From Wohlfahrtiimonas larvae_A (lineage in GTDB: Bacteria > Pseudomonadota > Gammaproteobacteria > Cardiobacteriales > Wohlfahrtiimonadaceae): a stretch of DNA of 44,871 nt. The position numbers and the translations under genes are program-made. The notes below the pieces were generated by a model. The model was not told the origin of the DNA. It saw nothing but the letters and a program-made list of their open reading frames with translations, and searched no databases. Shown piece after piece: positions 1-8,383 of the stretch. Numbering within the stretch: position 1 is the first letter of the stretch; each line of letters starts with the position of its first letter. The stretch spans positions 1 through 44,871 of the forward strand of contig JBEBSR010000018.1 of the NCBI GenBank assembly GCA_040394195.1, read 5' to 3'.

Positions 1-1
1 A

Positions 2-673
2 TTAAAGCAATTCTATGTACCGCCTTTGTCTAAATTATATTTTGAACGCATTGCTTTAGAGAAATTGGTTTTTCATACTCCCTTATTTGTTCGCATTGCA
101 GACCCAGAAAGCTGGTTGGTGAAAGATTCTTATCAGAAGTTGAAAGGTTTATCGAATACTGCATTAAAATGCCGCCTTGAGAATATGAAAACTTATTTAA
201 CGTTAGAGCAAGGTGGTTCCATTTTTGAAGGTCATCGCGTATTAACATTGAATGAACCCATTCCTTATATCGAATGGCAATCACAAAAAGGTTTATCTGC
301 ATCTAGTGATTTATTGGGTAAGTTCAACTTATTTGTAGATTTGTTGGATTTTGAAGATGAGCTTGAAATGTTGGGGAAAAATATCCATGCAATACAAGAA
401 AATTTCGAAGATACAATTCAAATAGTTTTGATTGGCCCAACACAATTGAATATTCAGTTTCAAGAATTTTCTAATATTGTTTGTATTGATCCTGATAGAA
501 CTACACATTTATCTTTTGCAGAGCGATTTAAATTTAGAAATAGAAATGGACTAACATTATTTAATTTTGGTAGTCGTCCGTATTTCTTGATTAGCCCACA
601 AGGGCTATTGATGACGTTTTTTACAAAGCATGATCAGCAAGATTTAATTGATGAGATTAAAAAATATATTTAA
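2..673 (+). CDS. Unknown protein, 5'-truncated at window edge
   Basis: The reading frame is open to the first bases of the window without a stop. The TTG at 26 is only the first start-like codon, and the residues before it (KQFYVPPL) read like ordinary protein, so this is probably the 3' part of a longer gene. At least 223 residues are visible. I do not recognise the family. The C-terminus has a hydrophobic beta-like stretch (YFLISPQGLLMTFF) and ends in a short charged helix. No signal peptide or convincing membrane segment is visible in this part. It lies 72 bp upstream of an M48 protease on the same strand, so the two may be co-transcribed, and a link to the protease is possible but unproven. 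Confidence 0.6.
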   Translation, partial: LKQFYVPPLSKLYFERIALEKLVFHTPLFVRIADPESWLVKDSYQKLKGLSNTALKCRLENMKTYLTLEQGGSIFEGHRVLTLNEPIPYIEWQSQKGLSASSDLLGKFNLFVDLLDFEDELEMLGKNIHAIQENFEDTIQIVLIGPTQLNIQFQEFSNIVCIDPDRTTHLSFAERFKFRNRNGLTLFNFGSRPYFLISPQGLLMTFFTKHDQQDLIDEIKKYI

Positions 674-745
674 GTATTAGTAAAATAAGGCCAATCTACA
701 ATAATAAAAATAAGTGGTATGGCTCAAGATTAAAAGGTAAGACAA

Positions 746-2641
746 ATGAAAAATTGGGAAAATCGACGTTCATATCTGCTTCAAAGTTCTATTTTTATTT
801 TGGCTTTTTTGGCTGTGTATACAATTACATCTATTGCAATGGGATTGGTTTTAGCATGGGCAACGCCAGTGAGTGCATGGATATGGATCGCTATTTGTAA
901 TGTATTTATGTTGATCATGGTTTGGACTAAGTTTGTCGAAATGCGCGAGGGCGTAGATTATGTCATGCAAAAGCTTGGCGCAATTGAGATCAATCAATAT
1001 AATCAACATCCTATTGTTGCGAGATATATGCAAGTGGTGACAGAGATGTCTGTGGCTGCGGGTATTTTATTGCCACGTTTATTTATTTTGCCATCGTATG
1101 ATATTAATGCTTTTGCAATTGCAACAGGTAGAAAAGACACTGCAATTGCTGTGACAGAAGGATCAATTAGCCGTTTAACACGTTCAGAATTGCAAGCATT
1201 AGTTGGGCATGAGATTAGCCATATTTTACATAAAGATCCAATCTTGAATTTTAAGTTGATTGGTTGGTTGTACGGTCTGCAGAGTATTTATTTATATGGC
1301 TATACAATGTTTAGCTTCTTTACACGCCATTTCTTAGGTGATTTTGATACTATTAATCGCTTTTGTTTAGGTTATAGTATGCGCACAATTGGCTCTGGTA
1401 CTAGAGAATTTGGCGATGGGAATAGTTTGTTCCCAATCTTTATCATGATTGTTATGTCTCCTGTCATTTTATTAAGCTTACTCATTATGTCAGTAGGTGC
1501 TATTGGTGCAATTTTTGCGAGAATTGTGAAGGCAATTATTTCTCGTCAAAGAGAATATTTGGCTGATTCAGAATCTGTACGTTTTGTGCGTGGTCGTTAT
1601 ATTGTGCAAGTTTTGGAAAAAATTGCATTATTAGAAGGTGATGAAGAGCAATACAATACAACGGCATTGGATGCAACGCATCAAGAGTTTGCGCATTTTT
1701 ATCTGCAAAACTACCAAGAAAAAACTAGTATTTTTGATACACATCCGCCAATACTAAAACGCATTCGTAAGATTCAGCCTGCTTATCGCTTGCCAGGGAA
1801 ATCTATGGTACAAGTTTTGGATCAAAAATTTGTCGATAGTAATGAAAAAGATGACAAAATCTTGGTGTCTGCATTGCATGATTATGCATCTAGCCGCATT
1901 AATAATGTGAGCCATAATATTGTGATTGAATTAGGCTTGGATAAAAATAGCCAGAATATTTTTATGAAATTGGCAAAATGTTATGCGGCATTTATAGCGC
2001 CACATGATGCTGAAACTAGAAAGCAACAATTAGATTATCTACGTTCCAAATTATCACCACAGTTATTTAATTTTGTGACAAGAGAAGCTGATCGTTTAGA
2101 AAAAATGACGGATCTGCAACGATTACAGTCTTTGACGAATGAATTGCCAAAAATGGATCATTTGGCTAAATTTCAAATTCAAGACATTGAAGATATTTGC
2201 CAGACTTTGATTGATATGGATAACAAAGTTTCGTTATCTGAATATTGTATGATCTTAATTGTACGTGTTCATATTTCCAAAATTGGCAAAGCAGGTACCG
2301 TGGATTACTCAACACACTTAGATTCTATTCAAGTATTTGAAAAGCCTTTATCGCAGTTGTTGAGCATGACAACGACGATTATTTTTAATCATAATTCTGA
2401 ATCAGCGAAACGTTGTTATGAGGATATTGCTGAGTTTCTAAACATCAAGCAACCTTTTAGTAGTGATTTATGTTGGCAGACTGTTTTTGATGAAACTTTA
2501 CCGCTAATGAAAGGTTTATCAGTGCCTGATCAATCAAAACTAGAAGACGTGTTCATTCAATTGAATGATATGCCAAGATTAAATTCAGATGGGCAATGCC
2601 TATTATTTATTTTGCAAAGAGCATTTAACTTCTTATATTAA
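746..2641 (+). CDS. Membrane-bound M48 (HtpX-like) metalloprotease with long C-terminal extension
   Basis: The protein has 631 residues. Two N-terminal membrane helices (about 13-36 and 43-61) are followed by an M48 peptidase domain. The zinc motif HEISH is at 155-159 in the typical context LVGHEISHILHKDP, and the third zinc ligand is probably Glu270 in REYLADSESVRF. Two further hydrophobic helices (about 228-262) lie between these motifs, as in HtpX. M48 membrane proteases degrade damaged membrane proteins. HtpX is usually near 290 residues, so about 320 residues here form an extra cytosolic region I cannot assign. The ATG is preceded by an AGGTAAG Shine-Dalgarno. It follows the truncated unknown gene on the same strand. 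The protease call is firm; a specific orthology to htpX is not claimed. Confidence 0.88.
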   Translation: MKNWENRRSYLLQSSIFILAFLAVYTITSIAMGLVLAWATPVSAWIWIAICNVFMLIMVWTKFVEMREGVDYVMQKLGAIEINQYNQHPIVARYMQVVTEMSVAAGILLPRLFILPSYDINAFAIATGRKDTAIAVTEGSISRLTRSELQALVGHEISHILHKDPILNFKLIGWLYGLQSIYLYGYTMFSFFTRHFLGDFDTINRFCLGYSMRTIGSGTREFGDGNSLFPIFIMIVMSPVILLSLLIMSVGAIGAIFARIVKAIISRQREYLADSESVRFVRGRYIVQVLEKIALLEGDEEQYNTTALDATHQEFAHFYLQNYQEKTSIFDTHPPILKRIRKIQPAYRLPGKSMVQVLDQKFVDSNEKDDKILVSALHDYASSRINNVSHNIVIELGLDKNSQNIFMKLAKCYAAFIAPHDAETRKQQLDYLRSKLSPQLFNFVTREADRLEKMTDLQRLQSLTNELPKMDHLAKFQIQDIEDICQTLIDMDNKVSLSEYCMILIVRVHISKIGKAGTVDYSTHLDSIQVFEKPLSQLLSMTTTIIFNHNSESAKRCYEDIAEFLNIKQPFSSDLCWQTVFDETLPLMKGLSVPDQSKLEDVFIQLNDMPRLNSDGQCLLFILQRAFNFLY

Positions 2642-3045
2642 TTTTTTCGAATCAATGATGTTTGATTATAATATTATTTGATGATGATATGATTAAAAAA
2701 CAGTCAGTAAATTACATATCTCATTGTTGTTTTGTCTATTGATATCTTTTATTCTTTATATAAATATTATTTATAATAAAAAATATTATAAAACCCCTCT
2801 ATTAATATAAAAATATTAAATAATGAGAAAAGAGGTTTTTGCTTAACTTTATGATTTGTATAAAGATGAATAAAATAGGTGAGATAAGTTACTATTCAGT
2901 GATTAATTATATTACTTAGACATAATGTAGGTAAAATCGTACCATGGGAACTGTTACTTCTTAACGCCTAATTAAGAAGTAACGATTATAACTATTACTT
3001 AACGTTGATTCCGCTAATGATTTATCATAAATCATTAGCTTTTTT
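2642..3045. other. 400-bp intergenic region without a recognisable gene
   Basis: This is the only gap over 300 bases. It is very AT-rich and has no convincing coding frame. It holds an imperfect inverted repeat built on CCTCT/AGAGG (about 2793-2840, followed by five T), a perfect 12-bp inverted repeat at 2953-2983, and a strong + strand terminator hairpin at 3013-3047. The imperfect repeat may end the M48 transcript. That would leave the downstream terminator without an obvious gene. Confidence 0.7.
2953..2983. repeat. Perfect 12-bp inverted repeat with 7-base loop
   Basis: The arms GTTACTTCTTAA and TTAAGAAGTAAC are exact reverse complements around the loop CGCCTAA. No T run follows on either strand, so it is not a simple terminator. 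It could be an RNA hairpin within a small transcript ending at 3047, or a protein-binding palindrome. Confidence 0.85.
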
Positions 3046-3047
3046 TT
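3013..3047 (+). terminator. Rho-independent terminator, + strand
   Basis: The arms GCTAATGATTTAT (3013-3025) and ATAAATCATTAGC (3027-3039) are perfectly complementary, and eight T follow at once. The T run is on the + strand only, so it ends rightward transcription coming from 2642-3012 and not msrB. It abuts the 3' end of the convergent msrB gene. Confidence 0.85.
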
Positions 3048-3477
3048 ACTCTTCAAATAAGAATAACCACTGACCGTAACCTAGTTTTTCCATATTGCCA
3101 AGTGGAATAAATTTAAGTGCGGCACCATTGACGCAATGGCGCAAGCCACCCATTTCTACAGGACCATCAGGGAATACATGCCCTAAATGTGAATCTGCTT
3201 TTGGGCTTCTGATTTCTGTTCTGATCATGCCATGGCTATGATCTTTGATATTCATTAAATCAACTAAAGAGCGACCAAAAGATGGCCAACCACAACCAGC
3301 ATCAAATTTATCCTTAGAAGAATAGAGTGCTTCACCACTGACAATATCGACATAGATACCATCTTCAAAGAAATCGTTATATTCACTCGTAAATGGTCTT
3401 TCTGTACCATTTTCTTGTGTGACATAGTAAGCTAGATCTGAGAGGTTTTCTTTTAATGATTTTTTAGGATCAGTCAT
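3046..3477 (-). CDS. msrB: Peptide methionine (R)-S-oxide reductase MsrB
   Basis: MsrB reduces the R form of methionine sulfoxide in proteins and repairs oxidative damage in the cytoplasm. The protein has 143 residues from the chosen start and contains the family motifs CGWPSF (62-67), SHLGHVFPDGP (96-106) and RHCVNGAALKF (113-123). Cys115 is the catalytic cysteine. The two CxxC zinc pairs of E. coli MsrB are absent, so this is the zinc-free form. A GTG four codons upstream (3486) is in frame but lies inside the AAGGTGA Shine-Dalgarno, which is correctly spaced for the ATG at 3477. It follows the SirB2-like gene by 10 bp, so the two probably form one transcript. Confidence 0.95.
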   Translation of the reverse strand: MTDPKKSLKENLSDLAYYVTQENGTERPFTSEYNDFFEDGIYVDIVSGEALYSSKDKFDAGCGWPSFGRSLVDLMNIKDHSHGMIRTEIRSPKADSHLGHVFPDGPVEMGGLRHCVNGAALKFIPLGNMEKLGYGQWLFLFEE

Positions 3478-3487
3478 AAATATCACC

Positions 3488-3865
3488 TTAGAATGGCTTT
3501 GCCATTGCTAAATAAATCATAAAGCCAACAGAAAGCATTGATAATCCATAGCCTAAAAATGCTCTAGGTGATCTTGCTGGGGATTTAATTGCCATAAAGC
3601 CAAAGCCAATATAAATCAATAATAAAATCAGTTTCACACCTAACCAATTTGCATTAACAAAAGGAATAAATTTAACTGTATATGCCATCATTGCCCCTGT
3701 AATTAACAATAATGTATCGTTAATGTGTGGCACGATGCGGAAAATTTTATGCAAAGGCTTATTGGGTGCACATTGCTTCCAAAAGAATCGGAAATTTAGC
3801 AATAACAAAGTGATGACCACAAACATTAGGTGGGAATGTTTCATCGCAGTGTAATAAGCAAACAT
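3488..3865 (-). CDS. SirB2-family integral membrane protein
   Basis: The protein is 125 residues and almost wholly hydrophobic. Four membrane helices are visible (about 12-28, 46-64, 72-91, 101-121), and motifs such as KHSHLMFVVITLLLLNFRFFW, RIVPHINDTLLL and LGVKLILLLIYIGFG match the SirB2 family. SirB2 was named from a Salmonella invasion regulator locus, but the biochemical role of the family is unknown. A clear GAGGT Shine-Dalgarno precedes the ATG. It is the first gene of a two-gene unit with msrB. The family call is good; function is open. Confidence 0.85.
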   Translation of the reverse strand: MFAYYTAMKHSHLMFVVITLLLLNFRFFWKQCAPNKPLHKIFRIVPHINDTLLLITGAMMAYTVKFIPFVNANWLGVKLILLLIYIGFGFMAIKSPARSPRAFLGYGLSMLSVGFMIYLAMAKPF

Positions 3866-3946
3866 GATGACCTCAAAAATGAATTTTATAATCAGACAAT
3901 CATTCTAGTACTTATTTTAAGATATTGGTGCAATTGTCTAAATAAT

Positions 3947-5413
3947 TTATTCTTCAATGATCCCTAAAATTTCTCCTGCTTTCAAAGCAATCCACAGTTC
4001 AACAATATCAGCAGTTGAATTCAACTGGCGTTGCGTCATTTCTTGAATTTTTTGAACACGATAGACTAATGTTTGTTTATGAATATGCAGGATTTTTGCA
4101 GTCTTTTCCCAAGCACGGTCATTTTCTAAGAATGCTTTAAGTGTATAAATGTATCGAGTATTTTTAGTCTGGTCATTGATGTGTAGTGATCCTAAGTTAA
4201 ACTCAAAAATTTTCTGAGCTTCTTCGATACTTTTAGGTAATGTCTGTTTTGAATAATTTTGTTCTGCATAATGTTGGACAGAGAAGTCTTTAGAGCAATT
4301 TTTGAATGCCAAAGAAGCTTCTTGAAATGCATCATAAATTCTATGAGTTTTTTTGATCACATCGCTAATGCCAATCATGGGGAATAGCTGAGCGAGCTTG
4401 CCGAGATGTGTTTTATCTGTCATAAGAATGACACGATCTGGTTTAAATAGCACTAAACCATTGATACCAAATTTAAACAGAAACTTTTTATAGTTAATGC
4501 TTTTCTGAGGTTTGGCAATTAAGATACAGCTATTATGAGTATTAATATGAAAGCTTGGTAGCTTTTTATCAATGTAAGTCTCATTAACGCCTTCGTTCAA
4601 AATATCGTCTAAAAATTCTCCGCTTTGCGTCATTCTTTGATAAAAATGATCTTTTCTACTTTCTAAATATAAACTGAAAAGCAAAGCAAGGTTCTGCAAC
4701 AAATCTAGGCTGATATTATTATCGGCAACAATCAATGTAAAACCTTGCGCTTTGAGTGGCACGGCGTGCAAAGTTACAGCTGACTTTTGATATATTTTTT
4801 GTATATCTGTCGTTTTAAAATCAAAATTTAATAATCGGTTTTGAATATCAAGTGGTGTAGGTAAACAGTTGAATAATGCTTCTGTTGGGCTATCTGTATT
4901 AATTAAATACAGTGGCATATTGAGAAGATTATGAATACGATCCATCAGATCTTTGACGTTATGCTCTTTGATCAGCTCTTGTGTATTTTCATATAAAACT
5001 TTACTGAGTTGATGATTGATCAGGTCTTTTTTGTCCTTATTAGCTTCATGGACAATTCTCGCAATTTCTATGAATGGCGTGTGATAATCGATGAACAATA
5101 CGGGAAATTTATGAGTATTCGCAACTTCTATTAAAGTACTTAAATCTTCTGGAGCGCTCATGTTATCTGAAATCATTAATCCTGCTAAATCTGCATCAAT
5201 GATCCTTTGTATGTAGTCTTTTTGTTCATTGGCAGTTTTTGGGATGCCTAATCCTGTTGTCATAATTAGGTAATTTGGTTGAACCCACTCACTAGGATTT
5301 TCTAATTCTGAAGTATGCGCCCAGACAATTTTTTTATCTATCCCTTTGTCTTCACTTAATAATTTTATTTTAAGCGCTGGCATATTAATTAAATTTCTGA
5401 TTGTGAGTTGCAT
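3947..5413 (-). CDS. PucR-family transcriptional regulator
   Basis: The protein has 488 residues. The N-terminal part (about 1-120) matches the PucR purine-catabolism/regulatory domain (TIRNLINMPALKIKLL, then WVQPNYLIMTTGLGI). The last 61 residues form the PucR C-terminal helix-turn-helix, with the typical HIHKQTLVYRVQKIQEM. Such proteins control catabolic genes by binding a small ligand. It is transcribed away from a permease-gabT-gabD cluster with a 258-bp shared region containing an 18-bp palindrome, so it probably regulates that cluster and perhaps itself. The ligand is likely GABA or a related amine, by context only. An AAAGG Shine-Dalgarno precedes the ATG. Confidence 0.92.
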   Translation of the reverse strand: MQLTIRNLINMPALKIKLLSEDKGIDKKIVWAHTSELENPSEWVQPNYLIMTTGLGIPKTANEQKDYIQRIIDADLAGLMISDNMSAPEDLSTLIEVANTHKFPVLFIDYHTPFIEIARIVHEANKDKKDLINHQLSKVLYENTQELIKEHNVKDLMDRIHNLLNMPLYLINTDSPTEALFNCLPTPLDIQNRLLNFDFKTTDIQKIYQKSAVTLHAVPLKAQGFTLIVADNNISLDLLQNLALLFSLYLESRKDHFYQRMTQSGEFLDDILNEGVNETYIDKKLPSFHINTHNSCILIAKPQKSINYKKFLFKFGINGLVLFKPDRVILMTDKTHLGKLAQLFPMIGISDVIKKTHRIYDAFQEASLAFKNCSKDFSVQHYAEQNYSKQTLPKSIEEAQKIFEFNLGSLHINDQTKNTRYIYTLKAFLENDRAWEKTAKILHIHKQTLVYRVQKIQEMTQRQLNSTADIVELWIALKAGEILGIIEE

Positions 5414-5432
5414 GTTTGCCTTTTAAACCTAT

Positions 5433-5450
5433 TTCATACGATCGTATGAA
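5433..5450. promoter_or_regulatory. 18-bp perfect palindrome, probable operator of the PucR/GABA locus
   Basis: TTCATACGATCGTATGAA is a perfect palindrome 20 bp upstream of the PucR-family start codon, in the divergent promoter region. Its length and place suit a dimeric regulator acting on the regulator promoter, the permease-gabTD promoter, or both. No T run follows, so it is not a terminator. Confidence 0.65.
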
Positions 5451-5671
5451 TATATCATAAATTTCATTATTTTTATCTAATTGTTATGAAGAGAAGAACA
5501 CAATACTATCAGTCAATCGTAAAAAATATGGATTTGAGAGGTGATGTTGAGATAGAGATTCGATAAATGGCTTGAAATTTGTTATTGATAACAGTTATAC
5601 GAGACTTCATACCAGCTACATTAGCATACTAACATTAAGAAGCTCGCCAAAGAGAGAAATGAGGAGAGGAA

Positions 5672-7006
5672 ATGAATTCCATGAATACTGGAGGCTTAGT
5701 TGAGCCTTCCAATGGTTTTGCGAGCGCAAAACCTATAGAACGAGAGAGTAGTGAAGCAACAGAAACATTGGTTGCGAAAAAATTAACATTGCTAGAAGGT
5801 GTAGCAATGATTGTCGGCACAAACATTGGCGCGGGTGTTTTAGCGATTCCATATGCCTCAAGAAACTCAGGGTTTTTACCACTGTTTTTATGGCTAATTG
5901 TGATTGGTGCCATTACAACAATCACAATGTTATATGTTGCAGAAGCATCTTTACGCACGAAATCACATTTCCAGTTGAGTGGTTTGGCGCGTAAATATGT
6001 TGGTAAAATTGGTTCTTGGTTTATTTTTATTTCTATTTTTGCCAATAGTACAGGCGCATTGATTGCTTATATGGCAGGCAGCGGCCGTTTAATGAATCAA
6101 CTGTTTGGCATTCCTAACCAATTTGGTAGTTTGATCTTTGCTGTACCAGCAATTGGTATTTTATATGCAGGATTAAAGGCTATTGGTAAGGGTGAGAAAT
6201 ACATCAGTATTACAATGGTTGTATTAATCATCGTTTTATCACTTGCTACTATTTTTAATGTGAATACAAAAATTGAGAATTTGATGGAAGGCCAATGGTC
6301 TTACATGATTCCAATCATTTATTTAGTCGTGTTTGCTTATTCTGCACAATACATAGTGCCTGAAATTGCTCGTGGCTTTGCGCATCAACCAAAGCAATTA
6401 CCAAAAGCAATTGTGATCGGTATGATATGTACATTTTTACTCTTATCTACGGTTGCTTTATCAGTGATTTCATTGGCTGGTATCAATGGAGTAGATGAAA
6501 TCGCAACAATCACTTGGGGACGTTATTTAGGCTCTTGGGCTGCTTTAACTGCAAATTTATGTGCTTTGTGTGCAATGTTGACATCTTACTGGGGATTAGG
6601 TGGAAGCTATTTCACTAATATCTTTGATCAATTTAAATTAGGATCAGAAACCAATAGATTACGTCGTTTGACTGTATTGGCAATCATTTCTGTACCACCT
6701 TTCATTTTAGCTTATAGAGAAATGGTATCGTTTGGCCGTGCATTAGAGTTTGCAGGTGCCGTGGGTGGTGTGATTTTAGCCATTGTACCGATTTTGATGC
6801 TAAGAAGCTCACGTAAAAATGGTGATATCACACCTGAGTGGCAGTGTAATCGCTTCATTACAAGCCCAATTATTCAAACAGTTATTGTTTTATTGTATAG
6901 CTTTGCAGCCATCTATGCTGTGTGTGATTTGCTATACAACATTGATTTATTACCGACATCCATTGAAGAGATGTTGATCAGCTTGAATGTGTTTGTTCCT
7001 AAATAA
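5672..7006 (+). CDS. Amino-acid permease of the hydroxy/aromatic (HAAAP/AAAP) type
   Basis: The protein has 444 residues with about 11 hydrophobic helices after a soluble 35-residue N-terminus. The first helix carries the family signature GVAMIVGTNIGAGVLAIPYA, as in TyrP, Mtr and SdaC, which are proton- or sodium-coupled amino-acid importers of the inner membrane. It is the first gene of a cluster with gabT (64 bp downstream) and gabD, so its substrate may be GABA or another amino donor. This is unusual, since GabP of E. coli belongs to the APC family. The substrate cannot be read from sequence. A GAGGAGAGGA Shine-Dalgarno precedes the ATG, and a second ATG follows three codons later. Confidence 0.88.
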   Translation: MNSMNTGGLVEPSNGFASAKPIERESSEATETLVAKKLTLLEGVAMIVGTNIGAGVLAIPYASRNSGFLPLFLWLIVIGAITTITMLYVAEASLRTKSHFQLSGLARKYVGKIGSWFIFISIFANSTGALIAYMAGSGRLMNQLFGIPNQFGSLIFAVPAIGILYAGLKAIGKGEKYISITMVVLIIVLSLATIFNVNTKIENLMEGQWSYMIPIIYLVVFAYSAQYIVPEIARGFAHQPKQLPKAIVIGMICTFLLLSTVALSVISLAGINGVDEIATITWGRYLGSWAALTANLCALCAMLTSYWGLGGSYFTNIFDQFKLGSETNRLRRLTVLAIISVPPFILAYREMVSFGRALEFAGAVGGVILAIVPILMLRSSRKNGDITPEWQCNRFITSPIIQTVIVLLYSFAAIYAVCDLLYNIDLLPTSIEEMLISLNVFVPK

Positions 7007-7070
7007 TTTTATCTACCAATCATTCAATTATTTTAAATTTATTTAATATTATATTTTCAGGAGTTTTATC

Positions 7071-8360
7071 ATGGGTAATTTACAAGCATTGCGTGAAAAA
7101 TATGTTGCGCGTGGCGTGAGCACAGGTAATTTGAATGTTGCAGTGACAGCTAAAAATTCAACTGTAACAATGGAAGATGGTAGAGAATACATCGATTTTG
7201 CAGGTGCAATTGGTGTAATGAACGTTGGCCATAGCCACCCAAAAGTGATTGAAGCAGTTAAAGCACAATTGGAACATTTCACACACCCTGGTTTTAACGT
7301 TGTGATGTATGAAGGCTATATCCAAGTTTGTAAAAAGCTTTGCGAAATTACAGCGGGTGATCATGAAAAGAAAGCAATCTTATTAAATTCAGGTGCTGAA
7401 GCTGTAGAGAATGCTGTAAAAATTGCTCGCCGTTTTACTGGTAAATCAGGCGTTGTTGTATTTAATCGTGCATTCCACGGTCGCACAAATTTAACTATGG
7501 GCATGACAAGTAAAGTTAAACCTTATAAAGAAGGCTTTGGTCCATTTAACTCTGATGTATTTCAAGCACCATTCCCATTCACTTATGAGCGTCCAAAAGG
7601 CATGAGTGAAGATCAATATATTGATGGTGTGATTGCAGCTTTTGATGAATTCTTTAGAGGCACAACTTGCCCAAGTATGGTTGCTTGTGTGGTGATGGAA
7701 CCTGTGCAAGGCGAAGGTGGCTTTATTATTCCTCCTAAACGTTTTGTTGAGCATGTTTATAATTTCTGCCAAGACAATGGCATTGTATTTGTGGCTGATG
7801 AAATTCAAGCTGGTTTTAGCCGTACTGGTAAATTATTTGCAATGGAACATTTTGGTATCGTACCTGATTTGATGACAACATCTAAATCATTAGCAGCAGG
7901 TATGCCTTTAAGTGCTGTAGTTGGTCGTGCTGAAATCGTTAATGAACCAACAGCAGGTCAATTAGGTGGAACATTTGCAGGTAACCCATTAGCTTGTGCA
8001 GCGGCATTGGCTGTGATGGATATCGTTGAAGAAGAAAAATTGAATGACAAATCTGAAATCTTGGGCGCTAAATTAGAAGCATTTTTGGTTGATATGCAAA
8101 AAACTCATACTTATATTGGTGATATCCGCCGTTTGGGTGCAATGGTTGCTGCTGAATTGACAGATCCAGTAACAGGTTTACCAGATGCAAAACGTACAGC
8201 GATCATTACTAAATATGCAAATGATAATGGCTTACTCTTATTGTCGGCTGGCTTAAATTATAATGTTATTCGTTTCTTGTCTCCATTAACGATTACTGAT
8301 GACGAATTGGCTAAAGGTTTAGCGATTTTAGAAGCAGGTTTCGTAGAAGCAAATAAATAA
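7071..8360 (+). CDS. gabT: 4-aminobutyrate aminotransferase GabT
   Basis: GabT transfers the amino group of GABA to 2-oxoglutarate, giving succinate semialdehyde and glutamate, with PLP as cofactor. The protein has 429 residues, near the usual 425. Class III aminotransferase motifs are present: the PLP phosphate loop SGAEAVENA (107-115), the conserved VADEIQAGFSRTG (241-253, Asp243 contacting the PLP nitrogen) and SKSLAAGMP with Lys272 as Schiff-base lysine. A clear CAGGAG Shine-Dalgarno precedes the ATG. gabD begins 23 bp after its stop, so the two enzymes of the GABA shunt are made together. A related substrate such as 5-aminovalerate is possible. Confidence 0.95.
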   Translation: MGNLQALREKYVARGVSTGNLNVAVTAKNSTVTMEDGREYIDFAGAIGVMNVGHSHPKVIEAVKAQLEHFTHPGFNVVMYEGYIQVCKKLCEITAGDHEKKAILLNSGAEAVENAVKIARRFTGKSGVVVFNRAFHGRTNLTMGMTSKVKPYKEGFGPFNSDVFQAPFPFTYERPKGMSEDQYIDGVIAAFDEFFRGTTCPSMVACVVMEPVQGEGGFIIPPKRFVEHVYNFCQDNGIVFVADEIQAGFSRTGKLFAMEHFGIVPDLMTTSKSLAAGMPLSAVVGRAEIVNEPTAGQLGGTFAGNPLACAAALAVMDIVEEEKLNDKSEILGAKLEAFLVDMQKTHTYIGDIRRLGAMVAAELTDPVTGLPDAKRTAIITKYANDNGLLLLSAGLNYNVIRFLSPLTITDDELAKGLAILEAGFVEANK

Positions 8361-8383
8361 TTGTTATTAAGGATTGAAATTCA

